A stretch of DNA of 64,000 nucleotides. Source: Clostridium thermopalmarium DSM 5974 (GTDB lineage Bacteria; Bacillota; Clostridia; Clostridiales; Clostridiaceae). The notes beneath the pieces are model-generated. The model worked only from the letters and a program-made list of their open reading frames with translations, had not been told where the DNA came from and did not search any database. The position numbers were made by a program, and so were the translations under genes. Location: assembly GCF_002995795.1 (NCBI RefSeq), contig NZ_PVXN01000053.1, positions 124,001-188,000 on the forward strand, read 5' to 3'. Of the stretch, positions 37,209 to 45,439 are shown piece by piece (within the stretch, counting starts at the first letter, position 1; every line of letters begins with the position of its first letter).

Positions 37209-38327
37209 CTATAAAAAGTTTTCAGCTTTTGATACTTCATCTCTTTGCATATCTACATTAACATGACTATAAATGTCTAAAGTAAAACTAACAGTGCTAT
37301 GCCCTAATCTTTCAGATATTATTTTGGGGCTAGTTCCTAACTTCAATAATAAGGTTGCATGAGTATGTCTTAAATCATGAAATCGTATTTTAGGTAAATT
37401 ATACTTTTCTAATAGCTTAGGAAACTTTTGACTCACATAATGAGGATCCATAGGGCGACCATCTTCCCAACATAATACATAACCTAATTCCACTCCATAT
37501 TTCAATCTACGTTCCATTGCCTCTTTTTTTAATTCTTTTAGAAATTTTATAGTGCTACTTAAAAGTGTTACTATGCGGCTTGAATTTTTAGTTTTTGGTT
37601 GTTTTAATATTAATTTACCGTTTACTCTTTGCAATGTTTTATTCACTTTAATAGTTCCATTTATTAAATCAACATCTTCCCATTGTAAAGCACATAATTC
37701 TCCTACTCTTAACCCAGTATGAACAGCTAAATAAGTAGGTTTATAAAGTATTTCGTCCTTATTTATGGTGTCTAGATAGAAGTTTATTTCATCGGGCTGC
37801 CAATATTTCATTTCAGTTTTTATAGCCTTAGGTGGACTAACTAAATCACAAGGGTTTACATTTATCAACTGCCATTGCTGTGCGTGTTTTAATGCTAAAT
37901 GGAACATTCTATGAGTTTTTAAGACTGTATTACTTGAAATTTTCTTGTCATTCATCAAATCTTCATAAAATTTCTGGATTAACATAGGGTTTAACTTAGA
38001 CAACTTGTATTGACCTAAATAACTATTTATGTCATTTACAAAAAATTCATATCTTTTATAGGTGCTTGGTTGGCAATGGTTTTTAGGATAGGTCTCCATC
38101 CAATAATTTAAATACTCATTAACTGTCATTTTATCATTTGATACTAATGTACCTTTTTCTAGTTGTGTAATCAATTCGGCTAGTGCAGCTTCGCAGTCCT
38201 TTTTCTTTTTAAAACCTCTCTTCCTTTTATACTTCTTCTTTCCATTTTCATCTACACCAACATATACTAAATAACTATATGTTGCCTTCCCATCTTTACC
38301 AACGTGTTTTTGTATGGTTCCTTTCAT
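37209..38327 (-). CDS. int: Prophage tyrosine-recombinase integrase
   Basis: 372 aa. N-terminal AP2-like arm-binding domain (YSYLVYVGVDENGKKKYKRKRGFK), core-binding SAM-like domain (about 65-160), catalytic domain with Arg (HTGLRVGELCALQWEDV), Lys (KTKNSSRIV), HDLRHTHATLL, LGHSTVSFTLDIYSH including the nucleophile Tyr. Full length, Tn916/phage type. RBS AGAAGGG. It catalyses integration at the neighbouring tRNA-Trp gene. Confidence 0.97.
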   Translation of the reverse strand: MKGTIQKHVGKDGKATYSYLVYVGVDENGKKKYKRKRGFKKKKDCEAALAELITQLEKGTLVSNDKMTVNEYLNYWMETYPKNHCQPSTYKRYEFFVNDINSYLGQYKLSKLNPMLIQKFYEDLMNDKKISSNTVLKTHRMFHLALKHAQQWQLINVNPCDLVSPPKAIKTEMKYWQPDEINFYLDTINKDEILYKPTYLAVHTGLRVGELCALQWEDVDLINGTIKVNKTLQRVNGKLILKQPKTKNSSRIVTLLSSTIKFLKELKKEAMERRLKYGVELGYVLCWEDGRPMDPHYVSQKFPKLLEKYNLPKIRFHDLRHTHATLLLKLGTSPKIISERLGHSTVSFTLDIYSHVNVDMQRDEVSKAENFL

Positions 38328-38386
38328 AAAAATCCCTTCTTTATAATTTATTTAAAACAGTATATTTCTTATACTGTTTTTATCAT

Positions 38387-38737
38387 TTACAGCCCAGCTT
38401 TTTTTATTATGTCTAATATTTTTTGCAGTTCTTCTTTAGGTAATTTTTTTATCTTTGGATATAATTCTTTTAATTCTTTGTCTAATTCTTCAAGCTCTCC
38501 CGGGTGTTTTTCTACTGTACCACTTAATAAATATTCTGGTGATACCTCCATAGCTTTAGCTATCTTCTTTATAGTTTCTTCGTTCGGTATGGTACGACCG
38601 CTCTCTATATCTCCCAAAAATGAGCGAGATATTCCGATTTTATCAGCTAAGTTCTTTTGGGTGAACTTTTTGCCTATCTTTAAACTATATTCACTTCTTA
38701 GCTGTTTGATTTTTAAACCTAATAATGAATTATCCAT
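38387..38737 (-). CDS. Prophage CI-like repressor (XRE family)
   Basis: 116 aa. N-terminal XRE helix-turn-helix (LRSEYSLKIGKKFTQKNLADKIGISRSFLGDIESGRTIPNEETIKKIAKAMEVSPEYLL). The short C-terminal helix-rich tail has no peptidase motif, so it is not a LexA-like self-cleaving repressor. Divergent from a Cro-like gene, with ACGTCA operators in between. Consensus promoter TTGACA-N17-TATAAT upstream. Most likely keeps lysogeny; induction must go through another factor such as the antirepressor at 39526. Confidence 0.93.
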   Translation of the reverse strand: MDNSLLGLKIKQLRSEYSLKIGKKFTQKNLADKIGISRSFLGDIESGRTIPNEETIKKIAKAMEVSPEYLLSGTVEKHPGELEELDKELKELYPKIKKLPKEELQKILDIIKKAGL

Positions 38738-38772
38738 TTCTAAACCTCTTTCAAATTACTATTATTGATAAC

Positions 38773-38809
38773 ATACGTCTATTATACGTATTTTACGTCT
38801 TTTTGTCAA
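38773..38809 (-). promoter_or_regulatory. Repressor promoter with ACGT half sites
   Basis: On the minus strand TTGACA (38809-38804), exact 17-nt spacer, TATAAT (38786-38781), a full consensus promoter. ACGTC/ACGT half sites lie in the spacer (38793-38800) and over the start (38773-38791, ATACGT-N7-ACGTAT), suggesting autoregulation. Confidence 0.75.
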
Positions 38810-38861
38810 TAAACTGAGTAATTGATAAATAAAACTAGGATAGAAGAGTTGTTTTAATTAT

Positions 38862-38927
38862 TTACGTCAATATGACGCAAAATACGACAAAATGACGTTT
38901 GTGTATTACGTCATACTGACGTAATAT
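38862..38927 (+). promoter_or_regulatory. Three phage operators and the lytic promoter
   Basis: Operators with pattern TTACGTCA-N3-TGACGTAA: O1 38862-38880 (one mismatch), O2 38882-38900 (degenerate: ATACGACA/TGACGTTT), O3 38906-38924 (perfect). O3 fills the spacer of promoter TTGTGT (38899-38904)-N17-TAATAT (38922-38927), so repressor bound there blocks the Cro-side promoter. Confidence 0.8.
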
Positions 38928-38968
38928 ATATTCATAAACAGCAACAAAGTAAAAAGGAGGTCGGGGAA

Positions 38969-39190
38969 ATGAATAGTTTATTGGATAACATTTCTTGGAA
39001 TAAAAAAATCCAAGTTCTAAGGACCATTAAAGGATGGACTCAAAACGAAGCTGCTAAACAATGCAATACTACTCAAAAGGTTTATTGGAATTGGGAGAGT
39101 GGGAGTGTGTATCCAAGGAAAAACAGCAGAGTGGCAATAGCTAATGCTTTTGATGTTAATGAAGATATTATATTTAAAAAGGAGGGGTAG
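38969..39190 (+). CDS. Cro-like XRE family regulator
   Basis: 73 aa, almost only a helix-turn-helix: WNKKIQVLRTIKGWTQNEAAKQCNTTQKVYWNWESGSVYPRKNSRVAIANAFDV. First gene of the lytic transcript, controlled by the operators just upstream. RBS AAAAGGAGGTC. Likely binds the same operators and turns down the repressor (inference from position). Confidence 0.9.
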   Translation: MNSLLDNISWNKKIQVLRTIKGWTQNEAAKQCNTTQKVYWNWESGSVYPRKNSRVAIANAFDVNEDIIFKKEG

Positions 39191-39192
39191 AA

Positions 39193-39450
39193 TTGTTAAC
39201 ACCAAGAGAATTTGCGAAAAGAACAGGATTATCATACAACCAAGTTCTTAACATGTGTAAAGCAAATGAATTAAAAATAGTTAAGACATGCAAAGGACAT
39301 TTTAAGATAGCTGATATTGAGCTTAACCAATTTATACAATCAGATGAAAGTGTTACTAAAGAGCAGTATTTAGAAGTTATTAAAGAAAATGAGAGGTTAA
39401 AGAATACTATAACACAATTAAAAAATTTTATCGCTAGCTTAAAATTATAG
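39193..39450 (+). CDS. Excisionase-like MerR-type DNA-binding protein
   Basis: 85 aa starting with TTG at 39193 behind GGAGGGG. N-terminal winged-helix of the excisionase kind (TPREFAKRTGLSYNQVLNMCKANELKIVKTCKGHFKIADIELNQFIQ), then a coiled-coil helix (EVIKENERLKNTITQLKNFIASLKL). 2 nt after the Cro-like gene. It could be the Xis partner of the integrase or an accessory regulator. Confidence 0.8.
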   Translation: MLTPREFAKRTGLSYNQVLNMCKANELKIVKTCKGHFKIADIELNQFIQSDESVTKEQYLEVIKENERLKNTITQLKNFIASLKL

Positions 39451-39525
39451 AAAAATAGAAAGTCTAGAAAGATAATAATCAAATTGTTTGAGGGGGCAAA
39501 ATGAAATGGACGAGGAGGGATGTTA

Positions 39526-40251
39526 ATGAGCCAACTAGTTAAAATTAATGACCATGATTTGCAAATCAAAGTATTTAATAACCAAAGAGTAGTAACTTTT
39601 AAAGACATTGATAAAGTACATGAAAGATCAGAAGGAACTGCTGGGAGAAACTTTAGAGAAAATAAGGAACATTTTATTGAAGGTACTGATTATTTTTTTG
39701 TAAAGCCTGCGGATATTCAGACCGACGAAATTCGTCGCTCCGAAATTAATAACTCGGGAACATATTTAATTACCGAGTCAGGTTACCTAATGTTAGTAAA
39801 ATCCTTCACTGATGATTTAGCTTGGAAAGTTCAGAGACAGTTAGTCAATACATACTTCAGAGCTAAGGACCTGAATCCATACAAGGGATTATCTAAGGAG
39901 CTACAGGCTATCTTCTTAATTGATAAGAAAACACAAGAGATTGAAGAGAGAGTGGACAAGTTAGAGAACAAAATGACTATTGATTATTCGCAGCAGGAAG
40001 AAATAAGAACTAAAGCTACACAAAGAGTTATACAAGTTTTAGGTGGAAAGGATGTACCAGCTTACAAGGAATTAAATAAGAAAGCATTTGCAGCATTATG
40101 GAGAGATTATAAGAGAGCTTTAGATGTTAACTCTTATAGAAATACAGCAGTAAAGGACTTTGATAAGGCTCTTAATTATGTAGCAACTTGGAAGCCTGCT
40201 CGGGAATTAGAGTTAATGATTAAAGGTGCAAACAGTCAAATGAGGATATAG
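39526..40251 (+). CDS. Phage antirepressor, ORF6N-ORF6C type
   Basis: 241 aa from ATG 39526, 6 nt behind GAGGAGGG; an earlier ATG (39520) touches the RBS. The N-terminal ORF6N domain (about residues 5-105: VVTFKDIDKVHERSEGTAGRNFRENKEHFIEGTDYF, ESGYLMLVKSFTDDLAWKVQRQLVNTYF) and the ORF6C-like C-terminal part (from about 125, QRVIQVLGGKDVPAYKELNKKAFAALWRDYK) are typical of clostridial phages. Expected to bind and disable the repressor. Confidence 0.92.
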   Translation: MSQLVKINDHDLQIKVFNNQRVVTFKDIDKVHERSEGTAGRNFRENKEHFIEGTDYFFVKPADIQTDEIRRSEINNSGTYLITESGYLMLVKSFTDDLAWKVQRQLVNTYFRAKDLNPYKGLSKELQAIFLIDKKTQEIEERVDKLENKMTIDYSQQEEIRTKATQRVIQVLGGKDVPAYKELNKKAFAALWRDYKRALDVNSYRNTAVKDFDKALNYVATWKPARELELMIKGANSQMRI

Positions 40252-40265
40252 AGGAGGACAAGCGT

Positions 40266-40562
40266 ATGAATAAAAATGAAGTAAAAAAGTTATTTTGGAA
40301 TCTGGTAAATGGGATTGAGTTTTGTTGTGACACAATAACGGAAAATAGTGCTGGAGTGGTGGTTGAAAGAGGAATGGCTTTAGAAAATGATTATAGCGCA
40401 ATGTATGTACTAGATGAAGGTTCTATAAGGATATATGACAATCATCATAATGTTATTGCAGAATTCACAGAAGATAGTGAATTGCTCTATATTCTAAAAG
40501 ACTTATTTGAGAACTTGGAGATTTTAGGAGTGAGAAACAATGCAAAAACCAAGAAGGCTTAA
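40266..40562 (+). CDS. Unknown phage early protein
   Basis: 98 aa, not recognised. Alternating beta-type stretches (SAGVVVERGMALENDYSAMYVLDEGSIRIYDNHHNVIAEF) suggest a small beta-rich fold. RBS GAGGAGG at about 40252; it overlaps the next small gene by 23 nt. Confidence 0.75.
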   Translation: MNKNEVKKLFWNLVNGIEFCCDTITENSAGVVVERGMALENDYSAMYVLDEGSIRIYDNHHNVIAEFTEDSELLYILKDLFENLEILGVRNNAKTKKA

Positions 40563-40695
40563 GCCAGAAGAAAGAGCATTTCTACGGTCACAAGGCTACA
40601 CACCGAGATACTTTCTATTATTAAAAAAAACAGCAGAAGGGTATGAGTTTCTAGAGAAACACACTGGAAAAATACTTGCGATATGGAGGGATTAG
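40540..40695 (+). CDS. Small phage protein, DUF6906-like
   Basis: 51 aa (MQKPRRLKPEERAFLRSQGY...GKILAIWRD). ATG behind TTAGGAG. The pattern basic N terminus, RxxLRSQGYTPRYFLLLKKT, closing GKIL resembles small early phage proteins I know as DUF6906; the assignment is from memory. It overlaps neighbours on both sides, in line with tightly packed early genes. Confidence 0.7.
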   Translation: MQKPRRLKPEERAFLRSQGYTPRYFLLLKKTAEGYEFLEKHTGKILAIWRD

Positions 40696-40697
40696 AA

Positions 40698-40880
40698 ATG
40701 TTAAGACAATCATTAGAAAAGAGAGGGATATATCTAACTGATGAAGAGTTTGCAATAGTAATGGAAATCACTACGGATGATATTAAATTTAACAGGGTTA
40801 GTTTCGGGAAGAGGACAAGTCTAGATTATGTATTGGACATTGCAGAAAGAAGTGCAAATGTATTTAAAAAATGTGCATAG
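40698..40880 (+). CDS. Small unknown phage protein
   Basis: 60 aa from ATG 40698, behind GGAGGG (40685-40690, inside the end of the previous gene). Helical: LRQSLEKRGIYLTDEEFAIVMEITTDDI. Not recognised. Confidence 0.7.
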   Translation: MLRQSLEKRGIYLTDEEFAIVMEITTDDIKFNRVSFGKRTSLDYVLDIAERSANVFKKCA

Positions 40881-40892
40881 GAGGGAGGAAAA

Positions 40893-41171
40893 GTGGAATT
40901 ACCAATAGTTGAGTATGACAGATTTGGAAGGATTAAGTATAACCCGGCATTTCATACTAAACACAAAACACCATGGAGCATGGAAGATTTGCAGTATTTG
41001 GTTAACTGGTATGACATTATAGGGCCAGAAGAAATGAGTTTCGCATTGGAACGACCTGTAACGGCCATACAACAAAAAGTTACAGTTCTGAGGAGACAAG
41101 GATATATGAAAAAGCCAGATAAGTTTGGGTATCACAGAAGAATAAAAAAAGAGCTGCGCCAACAGCCCTAA
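40893..41171 (+). CDS. Myb/SANT-like helix-turn-helix phage protein
   Basis: 92 aa, GTG start at 40893 behind GGAGGGAGG. The middle (WSMEDLQYLVNWYDIIGPEEMSFALERPVTAIQQKVTVLRRQGYM, residues 28-72) fits the three-helix Myb/SANT-type domain of small phage DNA-binding proteins; basic ends. Function unknown, probably DNA binding. Confidence 0.75.
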   Translation: MELPIVEYDRFGRIKYNPAFHTKHKTPWSMEDLQYLVNWYDIIGPEEMSFALERPVTAIQQKVTVLRRQGYMKKPDKFGYHRRIKKELRQQP

Positions 41172-41228
41172 TAAAATTAAAAAATATTTCAATACTTAAA
41201 TTTTAAATGAAAGAGAGTGATTTGTAAA

Positions 41229-41453
41229 GTGAAAGCAGCAATAACAGGCTACATTACAGCAGTAATAAATAACTATACTAGGATAATAGAGAATTTGGAA
41301 GAACGAAGAGTAGACAAGCCATGTATAAGAAAGTATGAGGCTATAAGAGAGGAATTTTATGATTTATTAGAGTTCGTAGAGGACCTTCCAGAAGAGACTA
41401 AGAGGCCTATAACAGTTATTTTTAATAGCAGCAAGGAGGAAACATATGACTAA
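41229..41453 (+). CDS. Small unknown phage protein
   Basis: 74 aa. GTG 41229 is taken since AGAGAG (41212-41217) is then 11 nt upstream; the in-frame GTG at 41217 has no RBS. Helical, charged: VINNYTRIIENLEERRVDKPCIRKYEAIREEFYDLLEFVEDLP. It overlaps the exonuclease gene by 8 nt, so it belongs to the recombination operon. Confidence 0.65.
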   Translation: MKAAITGYITAVINNYTRIIENLEERRVDKPCIRKYEAIREEFYDLLEFVEDLPEETKRPITVIFNSSKEETYD

Positions 41454-42387
41454 GGCATTAGCAGATACAAAAGTTATGTCTGAACTTGAATGGTTAAAGA
41501 GTAGACAAGCTGGAATTGGCGGAAGTGATGCTGGAGCTATTTTAGGGGTTAATAAATGGAAGACACCATTCCAGGTATACCTTGATAAAACAGAGCCTAT
41601 AACTGAGGTTAATGAGCAGAGCGAAGCAGCGTATTGGGGAAATACTTTAGAAGATATGGTTGCAAAAGAATTTGCAAAGAGGGCAGGGAAGAAAGTTAGA
41701 AGAAGAAATCAGCTACTACAGCATGAACAGTATCCATTTATGACAGCAAATTTAGACAGAGAAATAGTTGGGGAGAAAGCGTTTCTTGAATGCAAGACAG
41801 TTAATGCATTTGGCGCAAAGGAATGGGAAGGCGACGATATTCCAGCAAGCTACTTAGTACAAGTTATGCATTATATGGCGGTGACAGGTGATAGTCATTG
41901 CTACATAGCATGCTTGATAGGAGGTCAGAGATTTATTTGGAAGGAAGTACAGAGGGATGAAGAACTGATTTCAATGATTATACAAGCTGAGAAGGACTTT
42001 TGGGAAAATCATGTACTTAAAAAAATCCCTCCTGTTTTAGATGGATCTAGTGCAGCTGAAAAATATCTTAATGAAAGATATTCTAATCCAACACCATATT
42101 CGGAGATAAATCTTAAATCAGAATATAAAGATATGATAAATGAATACTTACAGCTTAAAGAAAATATGAAAGCTCTTGAAACTAGATTGAAAGAGATTGA
42201 GAACAACATTAAGAATGAGCTTGCAGATAATGAGAAGGGGTATGCAGGGAATTATGAAGTAAACTGGATGCCTGTGACATCATCAAGAGTGGATAGCAAG
42301 CTCTTAAAAAGTAAATATCCAGACATATATAAAGATGTTTGTAAGGAATCGACCTATAGAAAATTTAGAATAAAGGAGTGTAATTAA
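41446..42387 (+). CDS. yqaJ: YqaJ-type phage exonuclease
   Basis: 313 aa PD-(D/E)XK exonuclease of the YqaJ/lambda-exo class. GIGGSDAGAILGVNKWKTPFQVYLDK, the helix AAYWGNTLEDMVAKEFA, catalytic core NLDREIV followed by FLECKTVNAF (D...ExK) and the Gln/Tyr helix SYLVQVMHYMAVTG. It resects dsDNA 5' ends so that the RecT-type annealer encoded next can act. The C-terminal part (about 215-313) includes a coiled coil. RBS AAGGAGG. Confidence 0.95.
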   Translation: MTKALADTKVMSELEWLKSRQAGIGGSDAGAILGVNKWKTPFQVYLDKTEPITEVNEQSEAAYWGNTLEDMVAKEFAKRAGKKVRRRNQLLQHEQYPFMTANLDREIVGEKAFLECKTVNAFGAKEWEGDDIPASYLVQVMHYMAVTGDSHCYIACLIGGQRFIWKEVQRDEELISMIIQAEKDFWENHVLKKIPPVLDGSSAAEKYLNERYSNPTPYSEINLKSEYKDMINEYLQLKENMKALETRLKEIENNIKNELADNEKGYAGNYEVNWMPVTSSRVDSKLLKSKYPDIYKDVCKESTYRKFRIKECN

Positions 42388-42389
42388 CA

Positions 42390-43208
42390 ATGGCAACAGT
42401 AAATGAATTAAAAAATGAAATAGCAACTAAAAAGGAAACAGGAGTAGGTAGTGCAGGAAATACGATAAAAGGATTAATAAACAGCCCTGCTATTAAGAAA
42501 AGATTCGAGGATGTATTAAATAAAAAGGCACCGCAATATATGAGTTCAATAGTTAATCTAGTGAACGGTGATACAAACCTTAAAAAATGCGACCAAATGA
42601 GTGTAATTGCAAGTTGTATGGTTGCAGCAACGTTGGACTTACCGATTGATAAAAATCTTGGATATGCATGGATAGTGCCATATGGAAATAGGGCTCAATT
42701 TCAATTAGGCTATAAAGGCTATGTTCAGTTAGCACTTAGAACAGGGCAGTACAAAGCAATAAATGTTATAGAGGTACATGAGGGAGAACTTATAGAGTGG
42801 AACCCACTAACTGAAGAATTAAAGATAGATTTTAGCCAAAAGAAATCTGACGCAATAATTGGATATGCAGGGTACTTTGAATTATTAAATGGTTTCAAGA
42901 AGTCAACATATTGGACTAAGGAGCAAATAATTAGACATAAGAATAAATTCAGCAAGTCTGATTTTGGATGGAAAAAAGACTTTGACGCTATGGCTAAAAA
43001 AACGGTACTTAGAAATATGCTATCAAAGTGGGGTATTTTAAGCATAGAAATGCAAAATGCTTATACAGCGGACCAAGCTACAATAAGACCTGAAGCAGTT
43101 GAAACCGGAGATATAAAGGGCAATGTTGATTATGTAGAGGCAGATTTTGAAGAAAATTACGAAGGTACACCTTTTGAAGAAGTTGAGGAAGGTGGAGTAA
43201 ATGAATAA
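42390..43208 (+). CDS. recT: RecT family single-strand annealing recombinase
   Basis: 272 aa. Characteristic RecT segments: NLKKCDQMSVIASCMVAATLDLPIDKNLGYAWIVPYGNRAQFQLGYKGYVQLALRTGQYKAINV and MAKKTVLRNMLSKWGILSIEMQNAY. It works with the YqaJ exonuclease as a two-component phage recombination system. Acidic tail (EADFEENYEGTPFEEVEE). 2 nt after yqaJ. Confidence 0.96.
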   Translation: MATVNELKNEIATKKETGVGSAGNTIKGLINSPAIKKRFEDVLNKKAPQYMSSIVNLVNGDTNLKKCDQMSVIASCMVAATLDLPIDKNLGYAWIVPYGNRAQFQLGYKGYVQLALRTGQYKAINVIEVHEGELIEWNPLTEELKIDFSQKKSDAIIGYAGYFELLNGFKKSTYWTKEQIIRHKNKFSKSDFGWKKDFDAMAKKTVLRNMLSKWGILSIEMQNAYTADQATIRPEAVETGDIKGNVDYVEADFEENYEGTPFEEVEEGGVNE

Positions 43209-43383
43209 TATTCCTGATTGCTGCTATGAGTATAGGTATGAAAGTGAGATGGCAAAGGTTGTTGATACATGTTCAGAATGTGGTTGTAATATTTACGAGG
43301 GTGACGAGTACTACGATATAAACGGCTTGATATTATGCCAGAATTGTTTGAGTGACTATAAAAGAGAAGCACAAGCAGAATAG
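43201..43383 (+). CDS. Small zinc-ribbon-like phage protein
   Basis: 60 aa. Two Cys pairs (CSECGC and CQNC) separated by 20 residues with YEGDEYYDINGLI between, a LIM/zinc-ribbon-like finger. It overlaps recT by 8 nt. Function unknown. Confidence 0.75.
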   Translation: MNNIPDCCYEYRYESEMAKVVDTCSECGCNIYEGDEYYDINGLILCQNCLSDYKREAQAE

Positions 43384-43393
43384 GAGGCTATAA

Positions 43394-44188
43394 ATGACAG
43401 GAGAAGGGAAAGGGTGGATAAGTCTATATAGGAGCATACAAGACCACTGGTTATGGCAAGAGAAGCCTTTTAGTAAAGGACAAGCTTGGCTGGATCTTCT
43501 CTTGTCAGCTAATCACCAGGATAAAAAAATAGTATTTGACAGTAACTTAATAGAAGTAAAAAGAGGAGAGTTTATAACATCTATAAGGAAGTTATGTGAG
43601 CGTTGGGGTTGGAGTAACAGCAAGGTAAAAAAGTTTTTAGATTTATTACAAGATGATGGAATGATTTACTATAAAAGCGACACTAAAAAAACTGCGATAA
43701 ACATAGTAAAATACAAGACTTATCAAATATTGAGCGACACTAAAAACGTCACAGAAACTGCACAGACCAATCACAGAAACATCACAGAAACGCCACAGAA
43801 ACATACAAACAATAATGATAATAATGTTAATAACTATAATAATGATAATAACTATAGTAGTTGTAGTACTGGGTCAATAGAAGAAATAACTCAATATTAT
43901 TGCGGTAAAGCTGGCATAGTAGAATTTAATATTAATCCTACTGAAACGCAAACCATAATTCAGCTTATTAATGAGGTGCCTTTAGAAATAATTAAACAGG
44001 GTATAGACGAAGCATTTAATAATTACAAACCTAAATTCCAAGGAGATAAAATAAAGTCATTTAAGTACTGTGAGCCAGTAATAAAATCCCTATACGCAAA
44101 ATTAAATTCAAAGGAGGGAGCTAAGAATGGAAACTGTAAACAATATATTGAATCAGCAGATAGAGAAGGAATTGGACTTGAACTCTAA
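43394..44188 (+). CDS. Phage replication initiator (winged-helix, DnaD/replisome organiser type)
   Basis: 264 aa. N-terminal winged helix common in phage replisome organisers: WISLYRSIQDHWLWQEKPFSKGQAWLDLLLSANH, KRGEFITSIRKLCERWGWSNSKVKKFLDLLQDDGMI. An Asn-rich linker (NNNDNNVNNYNNDNN) leads to a helical C-terminal domain (residues 165-250). Followed with 62-nt overlap by a DnaC-like loader, the usual pair. It probably binds the phage origin, which may lie inside the gene, but no iterons were seen. Confidence 0.85.
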   Translation: MTGEGKGWISLYRSIQDHWLWQEKPFSKGQAWLDLLLSANHQDKKIVFDSNLIEVKRGEFITSIRKLCERWGWSNSKVKKFLDLLQDDGMIYYKSDTKKTAINIVKYKTYQILSDTKNVTETAQTNHRNITETPQKHTNNNDNNVNNYNNDNNYSSCSTGSIEEITQYYCGKAGIVEFNINPTETQTIIQLINEVPLEIIKQGIDEAFNNYKPKFQGDKIKSFKYCEPVIKSLYAKLNSKEGAKNGNCKQYIESADREGIGLEL

Positions 44189-44996
44189 ACTAGAAGAAAA
44201 GTGCCAGATATGCGGCAAACACATGTATAAACAATATGAACTCTTCGGCAAAAATAAAATTGTTAGAGTAATGTGTGACTGTGAAGCCAAAAAACTAGAA
44301 GAAGAGAAGTCTAGACAAGAGGCACAAGAAAAACAGTTAAGGTTAGAAAGGCTTATTACAAATAGTCTTATGGATAAAAGTTTTAGAAAGAAGACATTTG
44401 AGAATTGGGACTTTAGTAAAGGGGCTAAGCAGATGTATGAACTTGGATTGAGGTATACTAAAAATTTTAAAAAGTGCAAAGAAGAAGGAATAGGACTACT
44501 GATATATGGAGAGCCCGGCAATGGTAAAACTTATCTTAGTAGTGCAATTGCAAATGAGCTTTTAAAACAGTTTGTGCCAGTAATATGTGTAAGCATAAAT
44601 GGATTACTTTCAAGGATTCAAGAAACTTATAGCAGATGGGGGAAAGAAGCTGAAGCTGATGTAATTAGAGGGTTATGCAATGCAGATTTACTAATAATAG
44701 ATGATTTGGGGGCAGAGAGAAAAGTTGGTAATAGTGATTGGACGAAGACTATGATTTATAACATAATCGACAGCAGATATAGGAGTAACCTTCCACTAAT
44801 AATTACAAGCAATCTAAAAATTAATCTAAAACAGACAAATGGAGTATTGACAGAATTATATGAAAGAAGGACAGAGGATAGAATCTTAGAAATGTGTACT
44901 CCGGTTCATAACACTGCCAAGAGTATAAGGGTAGATGAAGCAAAAAAGAAAACTAAGTTGCTCAAAGATATTTTATACGGAGTAAAGGAGGACTAG
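44127..44996 (+). CDS. DnaC-like helicase loader ATPase
   Basis: 289 aa AAA+ protein. N-terminal zinc site CQICGKHM and CDC (residues 26-55), Walker A LLIYGEPGNGKTYLSSAIAN (about 125), Walker B LLIIDDLGAE, sensor LPLIITSNLK. It loads the host DnaB/DnaC-type helicase on the phage origin. ATG 44127 is behind AAAGGAGGG and lies inside the 3' end of the initiator gene. Confidence 0.95.
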   Translation: METVNNILNQQIEKELDLNSKLEEKCQICGKHMYKQYELFGKNKIVRVMCDCEAKKLEEEKSRQEAQEKQLRLERLITNSLMDKSFRKKTFENWDFSKGAKQMYELGLRYTKNFKKCKEEGIGLLIYGEPGNGKTYLSSAIANELLKQFVPVICVSINGLLSRIQETYSRWGKEAEADVIRGLCNADLLIIDDLGAERKVGNSDWTKTMIYNIIDSRYRSNLPLIITSNLKINLKQTNGVLTELYERRTEDRILEMCTPVHNTAKSIRVDEAKKKTKLLKDILYGVKED

Positions 44997-44998
44997 CT

Positions 44999-45220
44999 AT
45001 GCCAGATATAGACCAGGCACTGGAGTACATTTTCGGAGATGTAGCACCAGATGGAACATTTAGAGAAGAAGCTTTTAACACATATAAAGAGTTACAGCAT
45101 AGGAAGAAGAAAAGGAAGCAACAGTTAGAAGCGGATATTAGTGCAGTTACTAATAGGAGTTATGACAGAGTTTATAAAGAGCAATATAGTCAGTATTACA
45201 GCTTTGGGCATAAGAAGTAG
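44999..45220 (+). CDS. Small basic phage protein
   Basis: 73 aa, RBS AAAGGAGG, starting 2 nt after the loader stop. Acidic start (MPDIDQALEYIFGDVAPDGTF) followed by a long Lys/Arg/Gln helix. Not recognised. Confidence 0.7.
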   Translation: MPDIDQALEYIFGDVAPDGTFREEAFNTYKELQHRKKKRKQQLEADISAVTNRSYDRVYKEQYSQYYSFGHKK

Positions 45221-45380
45221 GTCGCAAAATGAATATATTTTATTCTTCAGAAAAGGTAAATTTAAAAAGATAAACCATTGTGGTACTGCTGATATATTTA
45301 ATGTTCCTAATAAAAAAACTAAAGATGAAAACTATTATAGTATAGCTTACAATCGTATTAATGGATTCATATATGATTAA
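45141..45380 (+). CDS. Doubtful ORF, partly overlapping the previous gene
   Basis: 79 codons in another frame. The first 26 codons lie inside the preceding gene and no start has a clear RBS, but the part after 45220 (RKGKFKKINHCGTADIFNVPNKKTKDENYYSIAYNRINGFIYD) reads like a real protein. It may be a remnant of a small gene that lost its start, or a gene with an unusual start. Confidence 0.25.
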   Translation: MQLLIGVMTEFIKSNIVSITALGIRSRSQNEYILFFRKGKFKKINHCGTADIFNVPNKKTKDENYYSIAYNRINGFIYD

Positions 45381-45439
45381 ATATAAATTAAAAACTAAAT
45401 AAAATATCGGTTTTAAAAGGATATAATGGAGGGATAAAA

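Noticed and set aside
38862-38924. Repeats in the switch region as a CRISPR-like array
   Set aside because: Units are short inverted operators with 1 to 5 nt between them, not direct repeats with unique spacers.
43790-43860. AAT/AAC-rich repeat as a replication origin
   Set aside because: It encodes an Asn-rich linker of the replication initiator; no iterons or A/T-rich unwinding blocks with regular spacing were seen.
45141-45380. 79-codon frame as a confident gene
   Set aside because: It starts inside the preceding gene and no start codon has a good RBS; listed only as doubtful.
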